From Adiantum capillus-veneris (Eukaryota; Streptophyta; Polypodiopsida; Polypodiales; Pteridaceae): a DNA stretch of 64,000 nucleotides. Where the stretch lies: NCBI GenBank assembly GCA_014529385.2, contig CM043952.1, positions 63,788,870 through 63,852,869 of the forward strand, read 5' to 3'. A program made the translations under genes and the position numbers. Position 1 is the first letter of the stretch; every line of letters begins with the position of its first letter. The notes below the pieces were generated by a model. The model made no database searches. It was not told where the DNA came from and saw only the letters and a list, made by a program, of their open reading frames with translations. Of this stretch, positions 35,501 to 46,150 are shown piece by piece.

Positions 35501-37512
35501 GTATTACCCATTTCCTTAGCATCTATATACATGTCTTTTTCCCTCAACTTAAAGGAGATTCTCCTTTCAGGAAATTTAACATTGGCAGCGAGGCGGTCAA
35601 ACCATGGTGCCCCTAGGATTACATCCTCATGCTTGAGAGGAGAGATAAAGAAGTCCTCTTTGTCCACATAGACTTGGACATGAAGCCTCAATTTCCCGAT
35701 TAAGGGAGTGACTGAAGCTTCTTGCCCCTTGAAGGCACTGTCTGCGGGTAGGACATCTCCCATCTCATAGGCTTGTATGCCTAGCTTGGTGGCCAACTCT
35801 ATAGATATAAAATTGTGACTAGAACCAGGGTCAAAGAGAATAAAAGTATCATGTTCTCTTACCTTTCCCCAAGCATGGCATAGAGGAGATCCTTTGTGAT
35901 GAGTTTGGTGAGTTTCCTCCTCTTGGATTTCAACCAAGGAAGCTCTAGGAGGATCTTGGCGGTTGTTCTTTTGGGGACAAGCGTGGTACGCATGCCCTTG
36001 TTTGCCGCACTTGAAACACCGGTTATCCTTGCGATAACGCTCAAGCTCTTCAGGAGAGAGTTTGTTTTTACCTTTGTAAACTCCCTTCTCTTTAGCTTTG
36101 TTGGAGTTGCCCTTAGGAGACTTTTGGACATTGTCCTTCCCCTTAGGCTCATTGGAACCCTTGTTTTCCGTGGGCTTATTATTTCTTTTAGCCCCCGTTT
36201 GGAAATTGATTCGAGAGGCCACCATAGTATGGTTTATTACCGCCAATATGGTACGTGGCCTTTCGGAGTTGACATACTCCGCCATTTCTTCGGTTAAGCC
36301 TGCAAAAAATTGTTGCTTTTGCTCTCCAAAATCCAACTTTTTGAAGACAGTGGCTTTGAGTTGTAGGTCCCAAAACTTGTCTACATATTTGTGGATGGAT
36401 TCATCGGGAGAGAGCTTTAAGCTTCGCCATTTGGTGAGTACTTTGTCTTTGGCATCGGTGGCCAAAAACTGCTTCATAATGGAAGCTCTTAAAGCTTTCG
36501 ATGTTTGTGGAGCTTCACCATTGGCTCGTAGGCTAGACCACCATTGTCTGGCGGACTTTTGAAAGTGCATAGCTACATGACATAGCTTAGAGGACTCTGT
36601 GAAGCCCTCATCTCCAAACACCGCATCAAATTGCTGGATAAAGGCCAAGACTTTGTCCATAGCACCAAAGGTGCCATCATAGGTAAGGAAAGAGATGCTC
36701 TTCCCTCCCTCTTTGAACTTCTTCAGCTTGGATGACCTCTTCCATGCGGCATAGGATTTCCTATGGCCTCTTCTTTTTGATGGTTCAAAGGTTGCACCAT
36801 CACTTTCTTCAGAAGGTGAAGAATTTGAAGAAGGTGGAGAAGAGGGTGACCTCTTTCTTGCCTTTTTCTTGTCTTGATCTTTGTCGTCTTCACCATCACT
36901 TTCATAAGAGGAAGAGGATGAAGAAGATGGAGAAGAGGGTGTCCTCTTTCTCACCTTTTTCTTCTCTTGCTTTTTATCATCCCTCTTTGAATTATGGTGT
37001 GGAGAAGAGTGCGAAGGTCTTCTCCGCTTTGGTGGTGATGGAGAGCGTTTAGCCCGCCATCTTCGTGGAGCCATCTCCGCCGAGGTGGCGGGAGACTCAC
37101 TTCTTTCTCGTTCCTTCGGTGGAGGCTCTTGAGTTCTCCTTTGGGAAGGAGATGCATCATCAAGAAGTAAATTCTTGAGCCCTTCATATGGATTCTCTTC
37201 TTCTTCCGGAATCGGAGAGAGACCTCTTTTGGAAGTCTCACAAGGAGGCTTCCTAGGTGTTCTCTCTTCATGGTGGTGAGCTTGGAGAATCCCGTGAGCA
37301 CGGAGCTGCCGTTGCACTTCACTTTGGAGAGATGGATTGCCCATGGCTTGTTGAAGCCTAGAAACAAGATAGTTAACAAGAATTGGAGCATCATTAGTAG
37401 CTTGCTCATTAGCAAAATCAAAGGTATCAACATTAATTTCACTCTCTTTACTATTGTCAACCATTCTAACAACTTTTAGGTGTAACTTTTTAGGTGTACT
37501 TTGGCACTTCAA
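32568..37512 (-). pseudogene. Element A gag-pol with chromodomain, three breaks
   Basis: First part 37512-34990: a serine/arginine/lysine-rich region (about residues 115-260), gag core (MHFQKSARQWWSSLRA), zinc knuckle CFKCGKQGHAYHAC, protease (LFDPGSSHNFIS) and RT start (CVDYRALNRITI). A short deletion near 34985-35010 shifts the frame. Next part 34900-33446: RT with FFDDIIIYS, RNase H with CDACGDFLGAVLL and RTDHQSL, integrase zinc region (one His replaced by Asn), SMDFIFGL and SDRDP. A TGA at 33446-33448 replaces an expected Arg. The last part to 32702 has AYHPQMDGQSEIAN. After one missing base near 32700 the chromodomain follows (YLIKFKNYPFEDSRWMQ), ending at TAA 32568-32570. MVDNSKESE at 37464 is an alternative start. 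Confidence 0.92.
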
Positions 37513-37867
37513 GCCCTAGTTTCTACTCCTCTTTACCCCTTTAGAAAAAGCACTCAAGCTATTGTACCCGTGGCTCGAATACCATTAACTGCAAGGAATA
37601 GAAGAGAGGGTCTTTCAACACCAAAACAGCACCGGCTCCTGTCAAGCTTCTAATAGCTCAATAGTGGTTAAGCCGTAGGCAAGCCCCGTAGGACTCCACT
37701 ATTAAGACCATAGCTCTCAATGGTGATGCCCCGTTAACTGCACGAAGGCAGGCGCACTGCAAGGCTGAAAATTCCCTATTCTACTTACTCACAGGCAATT
37801 AATAATACCAACCATTTATAGCTAGCTTGAGGACCTCCCTTCTTGAGCAAGAAAAGAGAAACCTTGT

Positions 37868-37879
37868 GCTCTGATACCA
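37868..37879 (-). other. Primer-binding site of element A
   Basis: Minus strand TGGTATCAGAGC, exact initiator tRNA-Met complement, one base inside the LTR end. Confidence 0.9.
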
Positions 37880-37880
37880 A

Positions 37881-38109
37881 TGTAACATTTAATGGCCTAA
37901 AAAGTTGTGTGTAGAGGAAATTAGCATGAACATAGTGGGCATTTCATTAGAATAGATTCCTAATGAGAATTTACAAGAGTGCTTGGGTGGAGAGAGCAAC
38001 AAAAAGCATTACACCTAGTTAGATAGCATGAACAATACTTTCAAAAGAGAGAGAAATTAAGTTATTGACAACAGTTGAGGACCGGATTTGCATGGAGCCG
38101 GTCCCCCAA
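37881..38109 (-). repeat. Duplicated LTR end of element A
   Basis: A 229-bp copy of the LTR terminus (TGTAACATTTAATGGCC... to ...GAGCCGGTCCCCC) lying head-to-tail with the longer copy 38110-38501. The copies differ at about nine positions. Confidence 0.85.
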
Positions 38110-38501
38110 TGTAACATTTAATGGCCTAAAAACTTGTGTGTAGCGGAAATTAGCATGAACATAGTGGGCATTTCATTAGAATAGATTCCTAATGAGAATT
38201 ACAAGACTGCTTGGGTGGAGAGAGCAACAAAAAGCATAACACCTAGTTAGATAGCATGAACAATACTTTCAAAAGAGAGAGAAATTAAGCTATTGACAAC
38301 AGCTGAGAACCAGATTTGCATGGAGCCGGTCCCCCCTCCAAAAGGCTTTGTATTATGGTTTCTCCCATCAAGAGAGACATTGTACAATACAATTCTTTGT
38401 GTTCCTTCAAGACTAGCTAGTGCAATGGAGATGAAATCTTCATGCACTAAGCAAAACACTTAGCGAACACAACATCAATTATCCCCGGTCTCAGACCCAA
38501 G
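38110..38501 (-). repeat. 5' LTR of element A, outer part missing
   Basis: Matches the first about 390 bp of 30894-32211; homology ends at CCCAAGA (about 38501), so over 900 bp of U3 are absent. Confidence 0.85.
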
Positions 38502-38599
38502 ATGTCACACACCTTGGAAGATGGTGAGAGCTAGCAGGGTATGAGAGTAGATTCAGAGGAAGAAGGAGTATCTTACGAGAAAGATGTACATCTCCTCAC

Positions 38600-39563
38600 T
38601 GTTGCAGAAGCGACTCACACACCCATGAAGTGCATGCAAACACTACCTAGATCAACATAATGTCAATCGAGGACACAGATGACACGATAGGCACACGGAG
38701 GAAATCTCTTTAGCTTGTCAGACTGAGACCATCCTACACATACAACACTCTAGAAGGCCAACTAAACCACAATCAAGAACCTCACTGCTCTCAACTACAC
38801 CACCTAGCCACATACACACATACGGAAGGTAACTCACCTAATCATGCCAGATTCGTACGAAACTTAAAGAACACCATCCCCTCACTAGGATACACTTGTC
38901 CCTACGCTTCTACACTCAAAACCCTCACTCTAAACCCGTCTTCGGAAAATGCGTAGGATGACAGAGCAGAATTTTGAAAGTGCCTGAAACTGAAATTTAT
39001 GAGTACCTATGCGTAGCTTATGTCGCCACGATTTTATAGACTACTAGCACACAAAAAACAAACATCGTTTGATAGCTTACGGCCACAAATAGCTCATAGA
39101 TGCGTCAGCGTGTGCGCTTCGTCTCGCGTGGAATGCTTGGTGTTGTTGTGTAGCTCTCCTCGAGCCTACAACAATGGTGCAGTCGGATCTCCAATGTGTT
39201 GAGCGAGCTGGGCATAGCGATAGGATAAAGCTCACGCTCACGCTCACTCTCTTTCTCTCTCACACACAGTAGACGGCAACGCTCCAGTTTAGATTATGAT
39301 TAAAGTTCCCCCCTTTACAAAATGACCTAGGTACCTTATATACTAAGGCTACCTTAGGTTTAACAAAAAATGGGGTTGAAAGGGTCAAATGGCTTTGTAT
39401 TTACAATCTAGAAGTGCCATTGCACCCCGGTTTCTGAAACTAGAATAACTACTCATTACAAATGACGTTTATAGCCATAATCCGCAACATTTCATAACTC
39501 GCAAAAGATAAGACTTTGGTACGAAACTTGAGTTATGTTGTGTTGTTGACCCAACGGTCAACA
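38600..39563 (-). repeat. 3' LTR of element B
   Basis: Plus limits TGTTGCAGAAGC and GGTCAACA; the element-sense start TGTTGACC follows the polypurine tract. 38600-39313 is about 95% like 60194-60903. 39314-39371 is inverted relative to the other LTR. The outer 190 bp (39376-39563) have no partner on the right. Confidence 0.85.
39314..39371 (-). promoter_or_regulatory. Core-promoter cassette of LTR B, sense orientation
   Basis: 58 bp between a C6 run (39308-39313) and a G4 run (39372-39375). Element-sense TATATAAGG is at 39342-39334. Its reverse complement is found at 60904-60961 in the other LTR (56 of 58 bases). Confidence 0.75.
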
Positions 39564-39574
39564 CTCCCCCCTTC
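39564..39574 (-). other. Polypurine tract of element B
   Basis: Minus strand GGAAGGGGGGAG adjoining the LTR start TGTTGACC. Confidence 0.8.
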
Positions 39575-41199
39575 CGCGTTCATGTCATCCCAGACATGAC
39601 CTGATTGTCGATGGTGATGTGGTCTTTGGTTGCTGTCGTTTTGGCTTCATCTGTTTCACTACCTGTAACTTTCGCGAACCACAACAAGAACTATGATCCA
39701 TTAGAGCAGACATCTATCATCATAACCATTCATCTTTTGAAATCCTCTGATTATTTTTATGTCTGCTCTTCTTCATTGGGGACTTCTTTGTTCCTGTGCA
39801 ATCATGTTGTTAGTGTTGTCTGCAGCTTTGTCATTGTAGGCCATTCTTCGACTCTCCATTGAGGAGAAGTATGCTATGATCTGAAATTGGTGCTCCAATT
39901 CATTTGTCAATTGATTTGAGTAGCATTTCCTTATGTACAAGAGGATGGTGATAGGTGTCTTTAGATTAGGGTCTAAACCTGGATGACCAAAGGGAAAAAA
40001 ACCTGGTGGGAAAAAAATGCCTTTGGTATACGCTCTTATTGGAGTTGAGCAGTTGAACGTTAAGTACATGTTCATGAAAGGTGAGTGCTTGGGTGAAACA
40101 CAGAAAGAGTGCCTGATGCAAGTGCCAATTATGGGACACTCTATATGCATATGAGAAATTTATCACCAAAAGAATGCAATGTGGAAGAAGGAGATGATGG
40201 GTGCTTTGAGCAATAAATGTAGCACATGTGACATCAAAAGATGTCTCAATAGCTTCCACCTTTCCAAGAAGGGTTGTCGATGTAGAAGTTTCTCCACTCG
40301 TATCTCACTGTGCTCAGTACGTGAGTGTCTTTTGGACCTTCTCCTTCACTTCACCAGAATTAAGTACTTAGACTTCGACTCTTTTGCTCACCTATACCAT
40401 CATGAGCGACACAACGTGAATATGCTCAACTCTTCCAGCTTGAGCAGTACCTAGAATAGCTAAGACGCTTAGACCACAGAGAATATTACTTGAAGCTTTG
40501 GGACTAACACCTCACTCATTTTGTGGCTTAGCTACTCGACTCTGACTTGTATGACTTGTCGGTTGCATGTTGACACTGCTTTGTGACAAGTTCTTCGGCT
40601 GTTGTAGTGTCTTCTAAGACATACTTCGTGAAGTTTCATCGTTTTCCTGTACCTTCTTCTCCTTGTAGTGCTCAGGCCTCTCGTCAATCTTTTCTTCATG
40701 TGGATTATGGATTTTTTTATTTTTTCTTAATAATAAACAAAGAAAATCTTAAAACAACTCAACAAAAGAAAAATCATTCAAACAGAAATCTAAATGCTAT
40801 GTACACTATACACATTCCCTATGGGCTCATATATGGATTTTGTCCCCATACTCCTCTGTAACACTACTATGAGGGCATATACTCTAAATTTTGTCAAAAA
40901 ATTATCACAATAAAACGCAAAAATTCAATGCATCTCACAAAACATTGCCCTCTAATAGTCATAATGTTAGGTCCGCATTCAGAATGCATCCCCCCTTCCT
41001 ATTTGGAGTCATCCTTTACGACAGGGTATCGCAAAGGGTATGTGTTGTGCTTGGGCAATTAAAAGTTGTGCCTATGCAGGCCTTGTAATGTAGCCCTATT
41101 ATGCATACATGGTCAATGCATGGAAAAGATTTATGTTGTGCAAGATGTGGGTGTAAGCAATTTTCTTATTGGCATTTGGGAATTTGTTGGCGAGGCTTT
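39575..41199 (-). other. Element B 3' tail, no recognised domain
   Basis: Short minus-strand frames, the longest 40150-39773, contain GFFPFGHPGLDPNLKTP and NELEHQFQIIAYFSS, which look protein-like but match no domain I know. 40700-40780 is very AT-rich. If element B once had RT and integrase they should have lain here; none is visible. Confidence 0.45.
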
Positions 41200-42093
41200 C
41201 TATTCTAAGCAATGTAATGGTCTTTGAAGCTCCCATATCGTTGCTTGATTGAATCGATTTTCTCTCTTGTAACTATAATGTAATCGTAGGAAGAATTGTA
41301 AGAATTCAAGCGGCGATGCACTGACAGCAGTTTTGTTGTTCTTCTTTGTGACCCATTTCTTTGCGATTATTGGTTGTTTTGTTGCTGACGCTCGTTTGGG
41401 AACCCATACTTGCCCGTGCTTCGTTTGTGTTTGAAGAGACTTCTTTGGGATCCACCTTTTTGTTGTGTGAGTCGACAGTGGTCTTTGCTTCAGCCCTTGT
41501 ACGCTTGGTTGGGGATGGGATTTAGGCTTTGAAAGTTGATATTGTGGTTGTTTTGGAATCCAAATGAATTCCTGACTTTTTTGTGCTTGAATCAACTACT
41601 TTGGAGCCCAAACTTGAGTTGTGAAAGCTTGCAACTTTGTGATATTCTTACCCATTCATGCACGCTTTCCTTGTTTTTGTTTTGGTGTTGGATCTTGTGA
41701 TTTGTCATTAGAGATCTTTGTCTTCTTGATCCATATCTGTTTTTGGCCGATCTGGCTTTTTGGTATCCAGATTTGTCGAGCTTTTTGGCTTTGACTTGTT
41801 GTCCTGTTCTTTTGATCTGCCATGGTTGTTGCTGAAGGGGTTGGTGATAGTGATGGTCTGAGTTGATGATAGGGGATGTCGTAAGATTCATCACTAACGC
41901 TACTATCCTCGGCAAGGATGACTTCTTGTACTTTCCCTTGATTTTTTGGCTGGTAGTGGAAAGTTACTGTCTGTTTGCTCGTGGGTGGTAGTTTCTTGGA
42001 GGACTTTTCTAGCCCATTGATTAGAGCATTGTTAGCTCGTTTCTCTGGTCGTATTCCTCCTAGCTGAGTCTTTGCATCCTTATTAGGAGCCAT
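41200..42093 (-). pseudogene. Element B W-I/V-P-K repeat protein region
   Basis: One frame from ATG 42093 to 41200, broken by TGA 41656-41658 and TAG 41596-41598. It is Lys/Gln/Thr/Pro-rich with seven spaced aromatic motifs: RQIWIPK, KQIWIKK, TQVWAPK, EFIWIPK, KRWIPK, GQVWVPK and KKWVTK, roughly 10-30 residues apart. The role is unknown; the basic, repetitive, low-complexity make-up suggests a disordered RNA-binding tail of Gag (inference). It lies downstream of the protease, in a place where autonomous elements have RT. Confidence 0.65.
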
Positions 42094-42163
42094 GTATGAG
42101 GATGCTTGTGGTGGCTGTGTCTTGATGCACTTTATTCATGTATCGATGACATTGATTCCCGCG

Positions 42164-43440
42164 TCATTGATCTTCTTGAATCTTGAAGTTTTCTACAGAG
42201 TCATAGAACTCGTCGTCTTCTTCATCTTTTGATTCTCCACATTTCTTTGTTTGCTCCTTATTTCGAGAGCTTGTTGATGTCTGGATCTCTTCGTTTTCCT
42301 GGATTACACTCACTGCAAAATAAGGAACGACATCATAGCCATTTTCATCACAAAACTTTGTTGTGGGAGCATCCTCCACGGCGCACACGTCCAGAGTAGC
42401 CAAGATGTGTTCCCATCCAAAAGGCTCTAACTCTTCTTCAGGAAATGGTTCTGGGATATAGTCCCTACCCTCTCTAGGATACATTCCTCACGTTTCAAGC
42501 CACCACATTGTGAAGCTCCACACATCCACAGTTCTTTAGGCTTACCTAACCAAGCTGGAAGTTCTGATCCTGCTACTGTGGTGGAATCAAACTCCTCAAC
42601 CGGTGTTCTCGTCACATCCCTATAGCTATGGTCCCTCAAGTTTATCTTTGTTATGGTTTCCATATGTCTCAGGTATATATGGTCATAACCCCAATCTTGG
42701 ACCATTTTCAATTGTCGCATGAATGGTCTTTCCAAAATGATGTCATAGTTGTTCTTCTTGCCAAAGTCAACAATAGCAAAAGTGTGTTCATATTCAATGC
42801 CACAAGAAGTAACAAGTACTTTTTCTAGCAGTCCTAGGGGCTTTTCCTTATGTCCGTCTGCAAGCTGCAGGGTCATTCGTGTGGATATCAAGGCAGGTTT
42901 TTCCCATTTTTTCCAAACCTCTTTGGTTGCAATGGCCACACCAGCTCCACTGTCAAGGATTGCCATGGTTTTTAAACCATTGAATTCCACAAGAAGGGTG
43001 GTGTTTCCATCTTCTTCCTCGGTACTCGCCTGCCTTGTTTAATGGCACTGGCCTAGTATTTAGTTGAGGCATTTCAAGCTCTTTGATGCCTTCCTCGATT
43101 TGAGTCATTGGGGTTTTTACACCAAATTTCTCTAGACATTTACCCACATTAGCCCACATGTTTGGTCTTATTCTGAGCAACTCGGCTAACATTATTGTAC
43201 AGGTGACTGGGGTAGATAGAATATGTACTAGCCCCTTTCAATCGATGGCCTTGTTGGGAGACAGTCTCTGTGATGGGACTACAACCACATCTGACTTGGT
43301 CTCGTACTCTCCCATGTAGGACGGTAGTGTTCTTAGCGAATGGGGTTCACTATCCATAGATTGTACAGATCCTTTGTCGCCCCAATACGATTGCACATCT
43401 AGATTCATTTGAGATCCAGTCTCAACTTCCTCTATTGGTG
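42164..43440 (-). pseudogene. Element B protease region
   Basis: Continues the gag frame across the insertion of element C. Frame 43440-42953 (one TGA at 43238-43240) is followed after a +1 shift near 42990 by the retropepsin: FNGLKTMAILDSGAGVAIAT with the D-S-G-A triad, then VDFGKKNNYDIILERPFM as the second conserved strand. It ends in an acidic stretch at 42164. The protease would mature Gag. The next frame starts at 42093 with no RT between. Confidence 0.8.
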
Positions 43441-43444
43441 GTAG

Positions 43445-43703
43445 TGAGGCGGTCCGGGGCGGGCAACAAGAAGAGCAACCTCTAGACACCCTTCAAGGCT
43501 CCCGTGCTGCTCAATGGGGCTGGGGCACAACACAACACAAACCAAAACAACAAACCCACAGCCAAATCCCAACTACACAAGGGGCACCACCTAGTTTAAG
43601 AGTGAACTAGGACGCAAAAGAGGAGAATCGTTAGAGCAACCCACAAACAAGCAAGGAATTTACACTAACCCTAACACCCATGGAGCACTCTCGCACACTA
43701 AAA

Positions 43704-43755
<52 letters not shown>

Positions 43756-46122
43756 TGCTCGGGCTGCTTTGAAACGTATCGGCAATGATCAAGCAAACAC
43801 AACTATATATTTAAGAAAGAGAGAGAAAGGGGGAGGGGGTGCTTGTTGCATTAATACCTTCTTACAAATCTGTCATGACAAATCAAAGTGAGATTAGTAT
43901 TTATTCAACATAGCTTGCGTAAATTTCACCACAACACATCACATGAAAAGCCACCCCAATCACTGTCTTAAGGCCAGGGGAGTCCTCTCCACCCTGTCGC
44001 CCTCTTACAGTATGTGGGATTTATGGCTAGATTGATGACAACACCAGAGACAAGCTATCAAGAACTTAACAAAAAACACCAAGACACTTACGCATCATTG
44101 TTGTCCATTACTTCACGTTGGAAGGGAGACAAAGTATCCAAGCTTAGTCCAAATCCACCCTCCTTGATTCAGCGAATGTTGGGCTTACACTAGTAGGAGA
44201 AATGATAGATTTCCTACTCTCAATTGAATGATCACTCTCTCTCTTACAATGGCATAGAGTTCCCTTGCTAATCCCCTATTACAATACATGCACATGCATA
44301 AGACAATGAGCTTCCACTCAAGAGCTCCTTCTAGAGAGGTTGAGCTTGGCTTCTCAAGCTATAGCATAGTGCTCTTGCTTAAGGCTCCCCCTGTTGTGCT
44401 AGCTACACCCTCCTTTTATAGCAATTTTGAAGGCTAGGGTTACTCCTCTAACCATGGTTGGGTTAGATTTTCAGCAATTTATCTAATTTCTTTTTCTTGG
44501 AATTATCAAGAAGTTGGTGGGGAAAGAGAGAGGAGAGAAATGGAGGTGATAGGACTTTTCATAGTGGGTTAGTGTTAGTAGAGTTAGTATTAATTTACAA
44601 ATGGAATTGGATATTTACAATGGGAGTATCCATGTAGGATACAAATAAGGAAGAAAAAATCTTAAGAGGTAAGAAAAGGTGGATTTCTTACAAGGTTGAT
44701 GCTCCAAGTGTCTTGAGTAGGGCCAATTTTGACGCTTGTTGACGGTCCACTAGCTTTGACGGTACATTTTTTCTCCACTCTTGACCTTCCTTGAGAGACA
44801 AGGTAATTGAAGCTGAGTAATCAACCACCATGATGCCGTCTTTTAAGAGAAGAGACTGAATTTTGTGGTTTTTTTGATAGATATGGGTAAATTGGAGGAG
44901 GAAAAATGAGACTAGGTGGTCAATTTTGGAATGGAATTGTGTGTGGGAGGTATGAGTTCACCATGGTTTCTCTTATTCTTCAAGGTTGAGGAGAAGGTGA
45001 GTAGGGTGCAGAGAGGAGTGGTGAGAGAGGTGGGGATGATGAGTGGAGAAGTGTGTGTGAAAGAGGAAAATGATAAAGTGGAAGAGAGAGTGTGGCTGCA
45101 TAGCATGGGAAAACTGAGGTCCACTGATAAAATCATAGCTCACAGCTCGTAGCTCAAAAAAATATGAAAAACTTTGAGGCAAAATTTCAGCCCACGAGCT
45201 ACAACTTTTGTTTGTATCACCTTTTCAAATTCGGAGAGCAAGTGAACTTTAAAAAATCAGCAAAACCGACCGTTTTTTTCCACTACACAAGGTCCTTGTG
45301 GGGTCCTTCTTTGGATGATTCTTTTGAATACCTCCAAGAGTGAGCCCTCCATAGTGCATGTATGCATGCCACCTACCCTTGACCTTATTTGGTAGGTCTA
45401 TAATTGAAGATATTGTTGAGATTGTGACATAAGTGAATAGTACAACTAAGAAAATCAAATATTGAGGGGTCTAAAAAATATGTACATGTCAAATATAAAT
45501 AATATAAGTGGAAAAAATATAAAGGGGTCAAAAGAAATCTCTCTCATTATGAGGCTACCATAAAAAGATAAATATTTTTGGTGTTTTAAGTTTTTAGAAA
45601 AAGAAAACAAAATAGATGTAGGAAGGGAAAAATCACAATAGTGAAAAAATATACACATAAATAAAACTAGTTTTTTTGGATTTTTGTTGGGGTGGAGTTA
45701 CACCAATTATAAGAGAAGCTTACATGAAAATATTTCTATATGGAATAAAGAGTATGAAAAATGGTAAGAAAAATTGTGGTAATGGTGAGGCAATGTACAG
45801 AGCATAAATAACACACACCTAGGTAGAAATATTTAAATAAATACCAAAATAATTATGAAAAAATCTTTTATTTAGGCCCTATATACAAAGAAATATTTAC
45901 ATACGCATAGGCCATAATATACTTATATTTTTTTATTTTTTTGGCTCAACTAGCCCAATGACTAGCTAATTGAGGGTTTTTTAAGAAGATATGGGAAAAG
46001 TCCCGTGACTCACGCACGCCTATGTACAGTGAAATGGTAGGGATAGCCACAGTGTTTGGGTGATTTTGGTAGGGTGAGGTAACTCACCGTGGCAATTACA
46101 AAGAGCCGAAAAATGGCTATCA
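43445..46122 (-). repeat. 3' LTR of element C
   Basis: 2,678 bp, limits TGAGGCGG and GGCTATCA. Contains (GA)n at 43706-43752 and a TATA box at 44412-44420. About 45770-46065 is missing from the other LTR. A 78-codon frame at 44916-45152 recurs in the other LTR only because the LTRs are copies. Confidence 0.95.
44412..44420 (-). promoter_or_regulatory. TATA box in element C 3' LTR
   Basis: TATAAAAGG on the minus strand, in a GCTATAAAAGGAGGG context; identical in the 5' LTR at 52994-53002. Confidence 0.6.
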
Positions 46123-46138
46123 TTAGCCCTCCCCCTGG
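46123..46138 (-). other. Polypurine tract of element C
   Basis: Minus strand CCAGGGGGAGGGCTAA directly before the LTR start TGATAGCC. Confidence 0.85.
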
Positions 46139-46150
46139 ATGATGGTATAT

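Larger units (their letters stand above)
30894..38501 (-). mobile_element. Ty3/gypsy chromovirus element A
   Basis: Minus-strand element with a long 3' LTR (30894-32211), a polypurine tract, gag-pol ending in a chromodomain, an initiator-Met primer site and a 5' LTR that is cut at its outer side and carries an internal duplication. It sits in the copia-3 relic on its left side. Breaks in pol and loss of most of the 5' U3 make it inactive. Confidence 0.9.

Noticed and set aside
39773-40150. Minus-strand frame in the element B tail as an integrase or RT remnant
   Set aside because: It has protein-like composition but none of the HHCC, DDE or YxDD motifs; kept only as unassigned tail sequence.
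41596-41658. Stop codons in element B as programmed readthrough or RNA-edited codons
   Set aside because: Stops of several types are scattered together with frameshifts and lost zinc-knuckle residues; decay explains them, and nuclear transcripts are not known to be repaired by organelle-type editing.
44912-45152. Frames at 44.9-45.2 kb recurring at 53.5-53.7 kb as a conserved small gene pair
   Set aside because: They recur because they lie in the two LTRs of element C; no domain, and both strands are open across the same low-complexity region.
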